Shown here piece after piece: positions 54,199 through 62,098 of a DNA stretch of 64,000 bases; position 1 is the stretch's first letter; each line of letters begins with the position of its first letter. The stretch is from CAKSQF01 sp964568425 (GTDB lineage Bacteria; Bacillota; Clostridia; Oscillospirales; CAG-272): NCBI GenBank assembly GCA_964568425.1, contig CAZMPO010000006.1, positions 41,104 to 105,103 of the forward strand, given 5' to 3'. Below the pieces are notes generated by a model. The model made no database searches. It was not told the origin of the DNA and saw nothing but the letters and a program-made list of their open reading frames with translations. The translations under genes were made by a program, and so were the position numbers.

Positions 54199-55344
54199 AT
54201 GAGCAAAAATCTTGATGAACTTCGACATGAAATAAACGACATTGACGAAAAGCTTGTCGAGCTCTTCGTAAAGCGAATGGATGTCGCACTCGACGTCGCA
54301 AATTACAAAAAAGAAAACGGGATCGCCGTCTTTGACGGCGGACGCGAGCGCGCGGTACTTGACCGTGTCTCCTCGCTTGCGGGTGGTGAGTTTGGCGAAT
54401 ACGCCGATCTGCTCTATCGAACCGTGATGGATCTGTCGCGCAGATACCAGCATTCTGTCATGGGGGACGGCAAGACGAGCGGCGATTTTGCGCGTGCGAT
54501 CGATGCGACGCCCAAAATGTTCCCCAAAAACGCGCGTGTGATCTGCCAAGGCAGTGAGGGTGCGTACTCGCAAGCGGCGGCAGAAAAGCTGTTCTCGTCG
54601 CCAAGGATCACATTTGTCAAGGCATTTGACGATGTTTTTGAGTCGATCGAAAAGGGATGTGCCGATTTCGGCATTCTTCCAATCGAAAATTCAACGGCAG
54701 GCTCTGTCAATCATATCTACGATCTGCTTGCCGATCATGAAGCCAAGATCGTGCGATCGGTCAGAGTCAAGGTCGATCACAATCTGCTCGCGCCGCAGGG
54801 TGCGCAGATAAGCGACATCAAGGAGATATATTCGCATCCGCAGGCTATCGATCAATGCTCGAATTTTTTGGCATCGCTTGACGGTGTCAGGGTCGTTCCT
54901 TATGAAAACACGGCGTCAGCGGCAAAAATGGTCTCTCTTTCGGGCGACAAGAGCAAAGCCGCTCTGTCCGCCGCTCACTGCGCGTCTATCTACGGGCTGT
55001 CAACGCTTGCACGCAGTGTGCAAAACAGCGACGGCAATTTCACGCGATTTATCTGCATCGCGGCAAATCCGATGATCTTCCCGGGCTCAAACAGAACATC
55101 TGTCATGATGATTCTTCCCCACCGTCGCGGCTCGCTCTTTTCGATCATGTCGGCGATACAGGCATCGGGCGTCAATCTGATCAAGCTCGAGAGCCGACCG
55201 ATCCCGGGCAGTGACTTCGGATTTATGTTCTATTTTGACATAGAGGAATCGATGTATTCCGAAAATCTCCCCGCACTGCTTTCGGAGCTTGAGACCAAGT
55301 CGGATTATTTCAAATATCTCGGAACATACCTCGAACAAATATAA
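54199..55344 (+). CDS. pheA: bifunctional chorismate mutase / prephenate dehydratase
   Basis: 381 residues. Chorismate to prephenate, then phenylpyruvate, the Phe branch. Residues 1-85: AroQ-type mutase helices (LDELRHEINDIDEKLVELFVKRMDVALDVANYKKENG). About 110-285: dehydratase (CQGSEGAYSQAAAEKLF, LPIENSTAGSVNHIYDLL, NDG-type TRFICIA). About 295-375: ACT domain with LESRPIPG, the Phe-binding feedback site. ATG 54199 follows AAAGGA. The mutase also supplies TyrA in this operon. Confidence 0.95.
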   Translation: MSKNLDELRHEINDIDEKLVELFVKRMDVALDVANYKKENGIAVFDGGRERAVLDRVSSLAGGEFGEYADLLYRTVMDLSRRYQHSVMGDGKTSGDFARAIDATPKMFPKNARVICQGSEGAYSQAAAEKLFSSPRITFVKAFDDVFESIEKGCADFGILPIENSTAGSVNHIYDLLADHEAKIVRSVRVKVDHNLLAPQGAQISDIKEIYSHPQAIDQCSNFLASLDGVRVVPYENTASAAKMVSLSGDKSKAALSAAHCASIYGLSTLARSVQNSDGNFTRFICIAANPMIFPGSNRTSVMMILPHRRGSLFSIMSAIQASGVNLIKLESRPIPGSDFGFMFYFDIEESMYSENLPALLSELETKSDYFKYLGTYLEQI

Positions 55345-55358
55345 GCGGAGGAAACTTT

Positions 55359-56615
55359 ATGGCAAAATACGGCTTGATCGGCGAAAAGCTCTCGCACAGT
55401 CTTTCGCCGATGATACATTCCATGCTCGGAAATGACGAGTACTCGCTCATCGAGGTCGAAAAGGACAAGATCGAACGATTCTTCAAAGATCGCGACTTTC
55501 GCGCGGTAAATGTCACGGTTCCATACAAAAAGGTCGCATATGCCGCCTGCGATATTCTGTCCGAGACAGCGCAGACACTCGGCAATGTCAACACGGTCGT
55601 AAAGCTTGACGACGGCAGACTCTACGGTGACAACACCGACGCATATGGGTTCGAATATCTTCTTGGTCGGGCGAATATCGATGTAAGGGGCAAAAAATGT
55701 CTTGTTATCGGCTCGGGAGGCGCATCCGCGACCGTCTGCGCCGTGCTTGACAGGCTGGGGGGCGATGTGAGCGTGCTCAGGCATGCTGACAACACCGAGG
55801 TCGGGCGTGCGCCATATCTTGCAGACACTCGAGTTATAGTCAACACATCGCCCGTCGGAATGTATCCGCATTTTGACGAGTCACCGATCAGACTGTCGGA
55901 TTTTTCATCGCTTTATGCCGCTGTCGATCTGATATACAATCCGCGACGGACGAATTTCATTCTTGATGCGACCGATCTCGGCATAAAATATTCGGGCGGT
56001 CTCCCCATGCTCGTCGCACAGGCACTTAGAGCTGACGAAATTTTTTTCGGCAGAAAGCAGAGTGGCGACATTGTCGAGTCGATCATTAAAAAGCTTGACG
56101 GTGCGATGTGCGACATAGTTCTCGTCGGAATGCCCGGGTGCGGCAAGACAACAGTCGGACGGATCGTCGCAAAAAAACTCGGTCGCGAATTTGTTGACAT
56201 TGACGCCGAGATCGAGAGAGTGGCAGGCATGAGCATTCCCGATATCTTCAAGTCGCGCGGTGAGCGCGGTTTTCGCGAGATCGAGAGTGCGATCACAGCG
56301 GGTATTTGCAAATCGATGGGCGGCAGAGTCATCGCAACCGGCGGCGGTGTTGTGACCGTGCCCGAAAACATACCCGTCATCCGCCGTAATTCGACCGTTT
56401 TTTTCATCGAGCGACCGATATCGGCTCTGCCGACAAACGGAAGACCGCTGTCTGCTGTCGGATCGCTTGACGAAATGTACAGTAGACGTGCGCCCCTGTA
56501 CAAGCAGGCGTGTGACTTCAGAGTGAGCGGCAAGAGCCCCGAGGAGACAGCCGACAAAATATGCAAAATGTTTGATCGTTTGCCGATAAACATGAAAAAG
56601 GAAGGAAAAACATGA
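55359..56615 (+). CDS. aroE-aroK: shikimate dehydrogenase-shikimate kinase fusion
   Basis: 418 residues, two enzymes in one chain. Residues 1-245 AroE: GLIGEKLSHSLSPMIHSML (shikimate site), NVTVPYKKVAY (catalytic Lys), GDNTDAYGFEYLL, NADP motif VIGSGGASATVC. From about 248 AroK: P-loop VLVGMPGCGKTTVGRIVAKKLG, FVDIDAEIER, SRGERGFREIE, IATGGGVV, LYKQACDF. The kinase part (about 165 residues) is normal; the dehydrogenase is slightly short. Fusion couples steps four and five of the shikimate pathway. Confidence 0.94.
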   Translation: MAKYGLIGEKLSHSLSPMIHSMLGNDEYSLIEVEKDKIERFFKDRDFRAVNVTVPYKKVAYAACDILSETAQTLGNVNTVVKLDDGRLYGDNTDAYGFEYLLGRANIDVRGKKCLVIGSGGASATVCAVLDRLGGDVSVLRHADNTEVGRAPYLADTRVIVNTSPVGMYPHFDESPIRLSDFSSLYAAVDLIYNPRRTNFILDATDLGIKYSGGLPMLVAQALRADEIFFGRKQSGDIVESIIKKLDGAMCDIVLVGMPGCGKTTVGRIVAKKLGREFVDIDAEIERVAGMSIPDIFKSRGERGFREIESAITAGICKSMGGRVIATGGGVVTVPENIPVIRRNSTVFFIERPISALPTNGRPLSAVGSLDEMYSRRAPLYKQACDFRVSGKSPEETADKICKMFDRLPINMKKEGKT

Positions 56616-57040
56616 AAATTCTTATTATAAACGGTCCGAATCTCAATCTGCTCGGACTGCGTGAGCCTGATATCTACGGCAAGCAAACATATGGCGATCT
56701 CGTTGATCTTTGCCGATCTGTCGCAGACACGCAGGGCGTTGATGTCGAGTTTTATCAGTCAAATCACGAGGGTGCGATCGTCGACACGATACAGGCGGCA
56801 CACGGCAATTTTGACGGCATTGTGATCAATCCCGCCGCATATACGCATACATCGGTCGCAATTCTCGATGCGCTGAAGGCGGTGGCGATACCGACCGTCG
56901 AGGTACATCTGTCGGACGTGTCAACGCGCGAGAGCTTCCGTAATTTTTCATACGTGTCGCTATACGCCGAAAAGACGATCATCGGCAAAGGCTTTGAGGG
57001 CTACAAAGAGGCGATCGCTTACCTTTCAAACAAAAAATGA
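56612..57040 (+). CDS. aroQ: 3-dehydroquinate dehydratase, type II
   Basis: 142 residues. Dehydrates dehydroquinate. INGPNLNLLGLREPDIYG at the N terminus (catalytic Tyr), SNHEGAIVDTIQ, VINPAAYTHTSVAILDAL and TVEVHLSDVSTRESFR (catalytic His). Overlaps the aroE-aroK stop by 4 bp. Last gene of the operon. Confidence 0.96.
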   Translation: MKILIINGPNLNLLGLREPDIYGKQTYGDLVDLCRSVADTQGVDVEFYQSNHEGAIVDTIQAAHGNFDGIVINPAAYTHTSVAILDALKAVAIPTVEVHLSDVSTRESFRNFSYVSLYAEKTIIGKGFEGYKEAIAYLSNKK

Positions 57041-57048
57041 TCATATAC

Positions 57049-57085
57049 AAAATCAGCAGAAGGGGTCGCTCCTTCTGCTGATTTT
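57049..57085 (+). terminator. terminator of the aromatic operon
   Basis: 15-bp perfect stem AAAATCAGCAGAAGG (57049-57063) / CCTTCTGCTGATTTT (57071-57085). Confidence 0.85.
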
Positions 57086-57113
57086 GCTCTATATTTGTTT
57101 TGTGCGGTCTTTG

Positions 57114-57147
57114 TTCGACAGATCTCGCATTCGTAGGATGCTAAAAT
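57114..57147 (+). promoter_or_regulatory. Spo0A-box-like site and unusual promoter of spoIIGA-sigE
   Basis: TTCGACA (57114-57120) is the exact complement of the 0A box TGTCGAA. TTCGAC (57114-57119) and TAAAAT (57142-57147) are 22 bp apart, the same unusual spacing as the Spo0A-activated SigA promoter of B. subtilis spoIIG. Confidence 0.5.
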
Positions 57148-57164
57148 GTCATCGAGGTGAGTGC

Positions 57165-58016
57165 ATGAGCCAAACGATCTACGGTGATATCTACATACTC
57201 ATAAATTTCAGCATGGATTTTCTCAGCCTGTACATTCTGACCTTTCTGACACACGACAAGGTGCGCCTTTTGCGAATGTGCGTCGGTGCGTCGATCGGGG
57301 CGGTCTATGCGCTCCTGTCGCTTTTGCCGCAGGAAAATGAGTTTCTGCAAGTCGTCACCAACATCCTCGTATCGATGACCGTCTGCTTTGCCGCGTTTGG
57401 GTTCGGCAATCTGCGCGCGTACATAAAACGAGTCTTCCTGTTCTACTGCGTCTCGTTTCTCAGCGGCGGTTTCATGAGCGCGATATATTATTTCGCGGGA
57501 AAGCTCATCCGCGACCGCGATGTGTTGATAAACGGCAGGGTCGAGGATATTTACGCCGACATTCCACTGTGGGTGTTTGCGCTTTGTGCACTGATTTGTG
57601 CGCTTATCGCGATCATTTGGGGCAGAGTCACATCACGGGGCAGACAGATATCGGTCGTGACCGTCCGTGTTGAATCGGACATTTCCACGCACGAGTTTGA
57701 CGGGCTTGTTGACAGCGGAAATCTCTTGACCGATCCGCTCGGCAGACTTCCGGTGATCATCGTCAGTGCCGAGACAGCCGATCGACTTTTCCCGCCCGAG
57801 ATAAGGCGAGGCGACATTGATGTTCACACGGTCAGAGGGCGCGTGCGGCTGATACCCTATCAAACGCCGTCGGGCGAGGGGATGACGCTCGGATACATAG
57901 CCAAAAGGGTCGAGATAAACGGTCGCGAGGTCGGTGCGGTGCTCGCCTGCCCCGACGGCATGTCGGAGAACTTTGAAGGGCATGCGGCGATAGTTCCGTC
58001 CTGCCTTTTATCCTGA
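57165..58016 (+). CDS. spoIIGA: sigma-E processing peptidase SpoIIGA
   Basis: 283 residues. Membrane-embedded aspartic protease that removes the SigE propeptide in the mother cell. About five helices in the first 160 residues (YGDIYILINFSMDFLSLYILTFL), then the protease domain with FDGLVDSGNLLTDPLGRLPV, containing the catalytic Asp-Ser-Gly. ATG 57165 follows GAGGTGA; an open frame extends upstream across the aroQ end and the terminator and is not used. 23 bp before sigE. Confidence 0.9.
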   Translation: MSQTIYGDIYILINFSMDFLSLYILTFLTHDKVRLLRMCVGASIGAVYALLSLLPQENEFLQVVTNILVSMTVCFAAFGFGNLRAYIKRVFLFYCVSFLSGGFMSAIYYFAGKLIRDRDVLINGRVEDIYADIPLWVFALCALICALIAIIWGRVTSRGRQISVVTVRVESDISTHEFDGLVDSGNLLTDPLGRLPVIIVSAETADRLFPPEIRRGDIDVHTVRGRVRLIPYQTPSGEGMTLGYIAKRVEINGREVGAVLACPDGMSENFEGHAAIVPSCLLS

Positions 58017-58039
58017 CAAACAAGATTGGAGATAATGCA

Positions 58040-58738
58040 ATGATAAAAAACGGATTTGTAAAACTGCTTCAGAGGCTCGGGATAATAAAGGGCGGCAGGC
58101 TCTGCGCATATATAAACGGTGCCGATTATCTCCCGAAACCGCTGTCAGCCAAGGAGGAGGCGGATCTGGTCGCGCGTATCGACGAGCCGAGGGTCAGGCA
58201 ACAGCTTATCGAGCGAAATTTGCGGCTTGTCGTGTTCATCGCGAAAAAATTCGAGAATACGGGCGTCGGGATCGAGGATCTGATATCCATCGGCACGATC
58301 GGGCTTATCAAAGCGATCAACACGTTCCACCCCGACAAAAACATAAAGCTCGCCACATATGCGTCGAGATGCATCGAAAATGAGATACTTATGTACCTGC
58401 GCAAGGGTCAGGGCAAGCACGAAATATCGATCGACGAGCCGCTCAAGGTCGATTGGGACGGCAACGAGCTACTCCTCTCGGACATTCTGAGCGGCGACGA
58501 GGACTGCGTCTATCGCAGAGTCGAAAGCGAAGAAGAACGCCGCGCGGTCCGCAGTGCGATATCAAGACTCGACAGTCGCGAGAGACAAATAATCGAGCTC
58601 CGCTTTGGTCTCACCGGCGGCGATGAGCTGACCCAAAAAGAGGTAGCCGACCTCCTCGGCATCTCGCAAAGCTACATTTCGCGACTCGAAAAGAAGATCA
58701 TCGACCGATTAAGAGAAGAAATGAGCGAGATGATGTGA
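58040..58738 (+). CDS. sigE: sporulation sigma factor SigE
   Basis: 232 residues. Early mother-cell sigma factor, made as an inactive precursor. The first about 27 residues are the propeptide. Region 2: LIERNLRLVVFIAKKFENTGVGIEDLISIGTIGLIKAINTF; region 4: LTQKEVADLLGISQSYISRLEKKIIDRL. TGGAGA precedes the ATG. spoIIGA-sigE is the conserved spoIIG pair. Confidence 0.95.
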   Translation: MIKNGFVKLLQRLGIIKGGRLCAYINGADYLPKPLSAKEEADLVARIDEPRVRQQLIERNLRLVVFIAKKFENTGVGIEDLISIGTIGLIKAINTFHPDKNIKLATYASRCIENEILMYLRKGQGKHEISIDEPLKVDWDGNELLLSDILSGDEDCVYRRVESEEERRAVRSAISRLDSRERQIIELRFGLTGGDELTQKEVADLLGISQSYISRLEKKIIDRLREEMSEMM

Positions 58739-58745
58739 TAATTTT

Positions 58746-58774
58746 AAGAGCACCGCCCAAAAAGCGGTGCTCTT
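58746..58774. terminator. bidirectional terminator
   Basis: 11-bp perfect stem AAGAGCACCGC / GCGGTGCTCTT (58746-58756 / 58764-58774) between the convergent sigE and TIR genes. Confidence 0.85.
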
Positions 58775-58790
58775 GTTTGCTAATAGTTTT

Positions 58791-61364
58791 TTATTCTCCT
58801 ATATTGATCCACAAAGCGGGACGTACACCGAGAACACCAATAACACTGAAACCAGCATTGCTGATTTCGCCATTTTTGCCAACAATTGCAGCTTTCGTCT
58901 GCTGATATCCGGGCGATCGCAACCACCAACCATAAATGCCTCCATAAGATGTTGTTAGCTCGCACACTCTTTCACTATCTGAGCTGAAATATGTGTTGGC
59001 TTCTTCAATGCTCAATAAGAAAACCCGATCTTTAGTATCAGCACCCGGATTAGTACTATAGCCGGGGTTATTATCTGCTGTTACCATTACGGCGGGAATC
59101 ATTTTCCTTTCATCATCGGAAAATGCAGTATTGAGAAATGTTTCATTTAACCAACTGCGCAAAGAACAATTTCCCCATGTAATGTCTATAAAAGATGAGT
59201 GATATGTCTCATATTCTAAGGCGTATTTGCTAATCACAAGCACCCTGTCGTCTTTAACATCAAGCACGAGCCACTCTATTTCTTCTTTGCCGTTAAAGAT
59301 ATTGTTATCCTGGTCGTAGGCTCCGAAGGATACATAGTCCCCGACCTTGGCACTTTTCAATTCTGGTATTCGTTTTTCTAATTTATACTTGCTGTATATT
59401 GAGTTTGCCATCTCGGCACTGTCTTTATAACCATCAAGTGCAATCAATGTCTCATATGCTTCGATATAATCACCGTCATCAATCAACTCCAAGGCTTTGT
59501 TGTATTTAGCATTAGGAACTATGACTGTTTTTAATACGCAGATGTAAACGCCGATCGCACATGCAACCGCAATTACAATTGCGGTCATTATTTTTATCCT
59601 TTTTCTTCTTGCCTTTAGGCGCGCCATTTTCAAACGAAGTGCTTCTTCGTTTGCGTTTATCTCTTTAATCTTGTTTCGACAAACTTCGATCAGTTCATCT
59701 GCGTTTCTCCATCCGGGGACAGATTCAAACAATGTAATTGCATAACTGTAGTCAGCTACTGTTTTGCAAGACATTTTTATTTTGCCATCGGCAAGTATCT
59801 CGTCTTTCCGCACGGTCTCGGCTTTATCGCAACAAGTCTGTGCGAGAGTTGCCGAATCTCGATATTCGCCGATAGATTTGAAAAGACCCTCCGCTTTCTT
59901 GAAATCGCTTGCATCATTTGCACCTGTCATGATGTTTTTCGCGTTACTGTATATTAATTCCAACCGCATCATCTCGGCTTTTTCGTAGTATTCTCGTGCA
60001 AGAGCCGCTGAGTCGCGATATTCACTTATCGACTGAAAAAGATCAGCTGCATTTTTGTAATCACTCACATTTTTTGCCACGGAGACGATATTTGCGGCAT
60101 TGTTATAAATGCCCTCAAGTCGTGCGGTCTCGTTGCGATCGTTGATATATTCTATGTAGCCGACGATTTCGGACTTCAACTTTTCGTCGGCAAAGCGGAT
60201 GACTTTTTGGTAATTATTCCTATCATCAAAAGGTTTTGGCTGATCCTTCAGATCGTCCTTCTTTTTCACATGAAGCTCTGCCATGAGTTTGCCAAGATAT
60301 GCCTCGGCATTTTCGGGATCTTGGTTTAAGATCTGCTCACAAAAATCATCGGCTTTGGCAAATTCGCCATCCTCGAGGAACATGAACGCACGTTTCAGAA
60401 GCGGCGCAATATTCGCATTAGCGACAGTGGTGCTCGGTTCAGCTGCAGAGACGATCGGCTCGGGATTATCCTTTTGGATGACCTTTTTGATACCGCGGAC
60501 GAGATCGTTAATAAAGCCGATCTTGGACATATCCTGTGCTTGGAGGTGGGCGAACTCCTCGGGGAGCTCGTATGCGTCCATATCGCGATAGCAGGGGATC
60601 AGCAGCTTGGAGCGATCCTTTTTGATGATCTTCAAAAATCTCGACCACTCGTTTTTGACCCAAACAGCGTTGAAATATTCGGGTCTTGTGCCGATCGAGA
60701 GCATGACCTTCGCCGAATTAAGTGCGGCAAATATTATCGGTTCATACGCGGATCCGAGCTTACCCTCGAGGGTGATCGCGGCATAGAAGACCTTGAATCC
60801 CTCTTGCGTGAGCTGATAATAGATATCGTTTGCGATCACGCTGTCCTGCGTTCGATGACCGTCGGAGTCGGTCTCTTTATAGCAGATAAAGACATCGTAT
60901 TTTTCTTCCCTTTGTGCAAGGGCAAGGATATCCTTTTGGATCCTATCGATCTCCCTTGCCTGCTCCTCATATATGGCACGCTGACCCGCATCGGCATTTT
61001 CGATGGCGGATCTGTAATCATCATCGGCGATTATCGAGTCATACGAGGCTCTATGGCAGGTCGGGATCTTCTTGAATGTGGCGGGATCGTCGACATACTC
61101 GATTCCATACTTACAAAGGATAAGCCCCCAATAAGCCTCGGACTGAGTGGTATCGGCTTGTATGATCTTCTCATACAGCTTTTCCGCCTTATCGAACTCG
61201 CTCTTTATACGCAGGGTGTTGGCCCGGTTGAATAGATTTTGCAGATTTTCATCCAAAACCTTCGGCACGGTCTGTTTTGTGCCGCAATATTCACATTCGG
61301 CAATAGTGACGCCCTCAGCTATCTCAAGGTCGCCACCGCACATTTTACATTTGAACAGTGACAT
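58791..61364 (-). CDS. zinc ribbon-TPR-TIR membrane protein with DUF6273-like C-terminal domain
   Basis: 857 residues. Zinc ribbon CKMC...CEYC (C6, C9, C24, C27); a TPR-like pair (about 45-90); a TIR domain (about 155-295: YDVFICYKETD, GFKVFYAAITLEGKLGSAYEPIIFAAL, VWVKNEWSRFL), with Glu208 in SAYEPI a candidate NADase Glu; a long alpha-helical repeat array with several copies of an ...EYRDSA-LA-...CDKAE... unit (about 320-570); one membrane helix (about 590-612); a second short helical repeat; and a DUF6273-like C-terminal domain (VGDYVSFGAYDQDN..., IEWLVLDV, SLRSWLNETFLN, YGWWLRSPG, GVRPALWI; about 673-857). Last gene of a three-gene unit. TIR domains act as NAD+-consuming or signalling modules. 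The DUF6273-like domain is often at the end of secreted or membrane proteins. CGGAG is upstream of the ATG. Confidence 0.85.
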   Translation of the reverse strand: MSLFKCKMCGGDLEIAEGVTIAECEYCGTKQTVPKVLDENLQNLFNRANTLRIKSEFDKAEKLYEKIIQADTTQSEAYWGLILCKYGIEYVDDPATFKKIPTCHRASYDSIIADDDYRSAIENADAGQRAIYEEQAREIDRIQKDILALAQREEKYDVFICYKETDSDGHRTQDSVIANDIYYQLTQEGFKVFYAAITLEGKLGSAYEPIIFAALNSAKVMLSIGTRPEYFNAVWVKNEWSRFLKIIKKDRSKLLIPCYRDMDAYELPEEFAHLQAQDMSKIGFINDLVRGIKKVIQKDNPEPIVSAAEPSTTVANANIAPLLKRAFMFLEDGEFAKADDFCEQILNQDPENAEAYLGKLMAELHVKKKDDLKDQPKPFDDRNNYQKVIRFADEKLKSEIVGYIEYINDRNETARLEGIYNNAANIVSVAKNVSDYKNAADLFQSISEYRDSAALAREYYEKAEMMRLELIYSNAKNIMTGANDASDFKKAEGLFKSIGEYRDSATLAQTCCDKAETVRKDEILADGKIKMSCKTVADYSYAITLFESVPGWRNADELIEVCRNKIKEINANEEALRLKMARLKARRKRIKIMTAIVIAVACAIGVYICVLKTVIVPNAKYNKALELIDDGDYIEAYETLIALDGYKDSAEMANSIYSKYKLEKRIPELKSAKVGDYVSFGAYDQDNNIFNGKEEIEWLVLDVKDDRVLVISKYALEYETYHSSFIDITWGNCSLRSWLNETFLNTAFSDDERKMIPAVMVTADNNPGYSTNPGADTKDRVFLLSIEEANTYFSSDSERVCELTTSYGGIYGWWLRSPGYQQTKAAIVGKNGEISNAGFSVIGVLGVRPALWINIGE

Positions 61365-61385
61365 TTTTGTTATCTCCGTTATTTC

Positions 61386-62084
61386 TCATTTAAGCATTTT
61401 GCACTTCTTGTTTCTGTTACCGACAAGCACCAAAAGCTCGCCCGCGATCTTTGATACATTATCGATATCATCCGACATCACCGCATCCGAAAGCTCGGAA
61501 AATTTTGCGGATATCTGACATTCGACCGAGCAAAGGGCATCACTGCTCATGGGGTCGCTATAGCGAATTGCCTCGCAGACCTTTCTGCACTCTGCCCTTA
61601 CATTTTCGGATGCCGCGCTTTCGGTAAGCGTTTCGGCGTCGACGGTCAGGGACTTTATGAAAAATGTCTGCGTTTTTACTTTTGCATCGACACGCTCGAC
61701 CTCATCGATCGCGACTGTCGCTTTCACGACAGAAATAATATTTACCGCAAGAACGATCGAGCAGGCGACAATGCCCACCCAATAAGGCAGAGCCGATATC
61801 AGCATACAAATGCCGCCGACAATAAACGAGGCGACAAGACCCGCGTAGCTTGTTTTGACAAGCGAGATATTATAGAACAGCTTTTTTGCATCATCAGCCT
61901 TAAAGGCAACATAAGAGCAGACAAGCTGATCGACAAACATTACGGTTATAAGCAGGTAGCCGATCCAAAACGACGGGGTGTATTTTTCCGTCCCGTCTAC
62001 GCCGGGTATAACGAACGAAACAATATTGAACAGGGCAAGCAGAGCCACCCACGCAACTATGTAAAACTTAAATCTTTTATTCAT
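61386..62084 (-). CDS. four-helix membrane protein of unknown function
   Basis: 232 residues. Four hydrophobic helices in the first 115 residues (WVALLALFNIVSFVIPGV; FWIGYLLITVMFVDQLVCS; SYAGLVASFIVGGICMLISAL; VGIVACSIVLAVNIISVV), then a cytoplasmic alpha-helical tail with Ser/Glu-rich stretches. No family recognised. The ATG at 62084 lies 8 nt after GGAGG (plus-strand CCTCC at 62093-62097); an upstream in-frame ATG inside the SPFH gene is less likely. Gaps to its neighbours are 14 and 21 bp, so it is co-transcribed and probably works with both. Confidence 0.75.
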   Translation of the reverse strand: MNKRFKFYIVAWVALLALFNIVSFVIPGVDGTEKYTPSFWIGYLLITVMFVDQLVCSYVAFKADDAKKLFYNISLVKTSYAGLVASFIVGGICMLISALPYWVGIVACSIVLAVNIISVVKATVAIDEVERVDAKVKTQTFFIKSLTVDAETLTESAASENVRAECRKVCEAIRYSDPMSSDALCSVECQISAKFSELSDAVMSDDIDNVSKIAGELLVLVGNRNKKCKMLK

Positions 62085-62098
62085 GACATTGACCTCCA

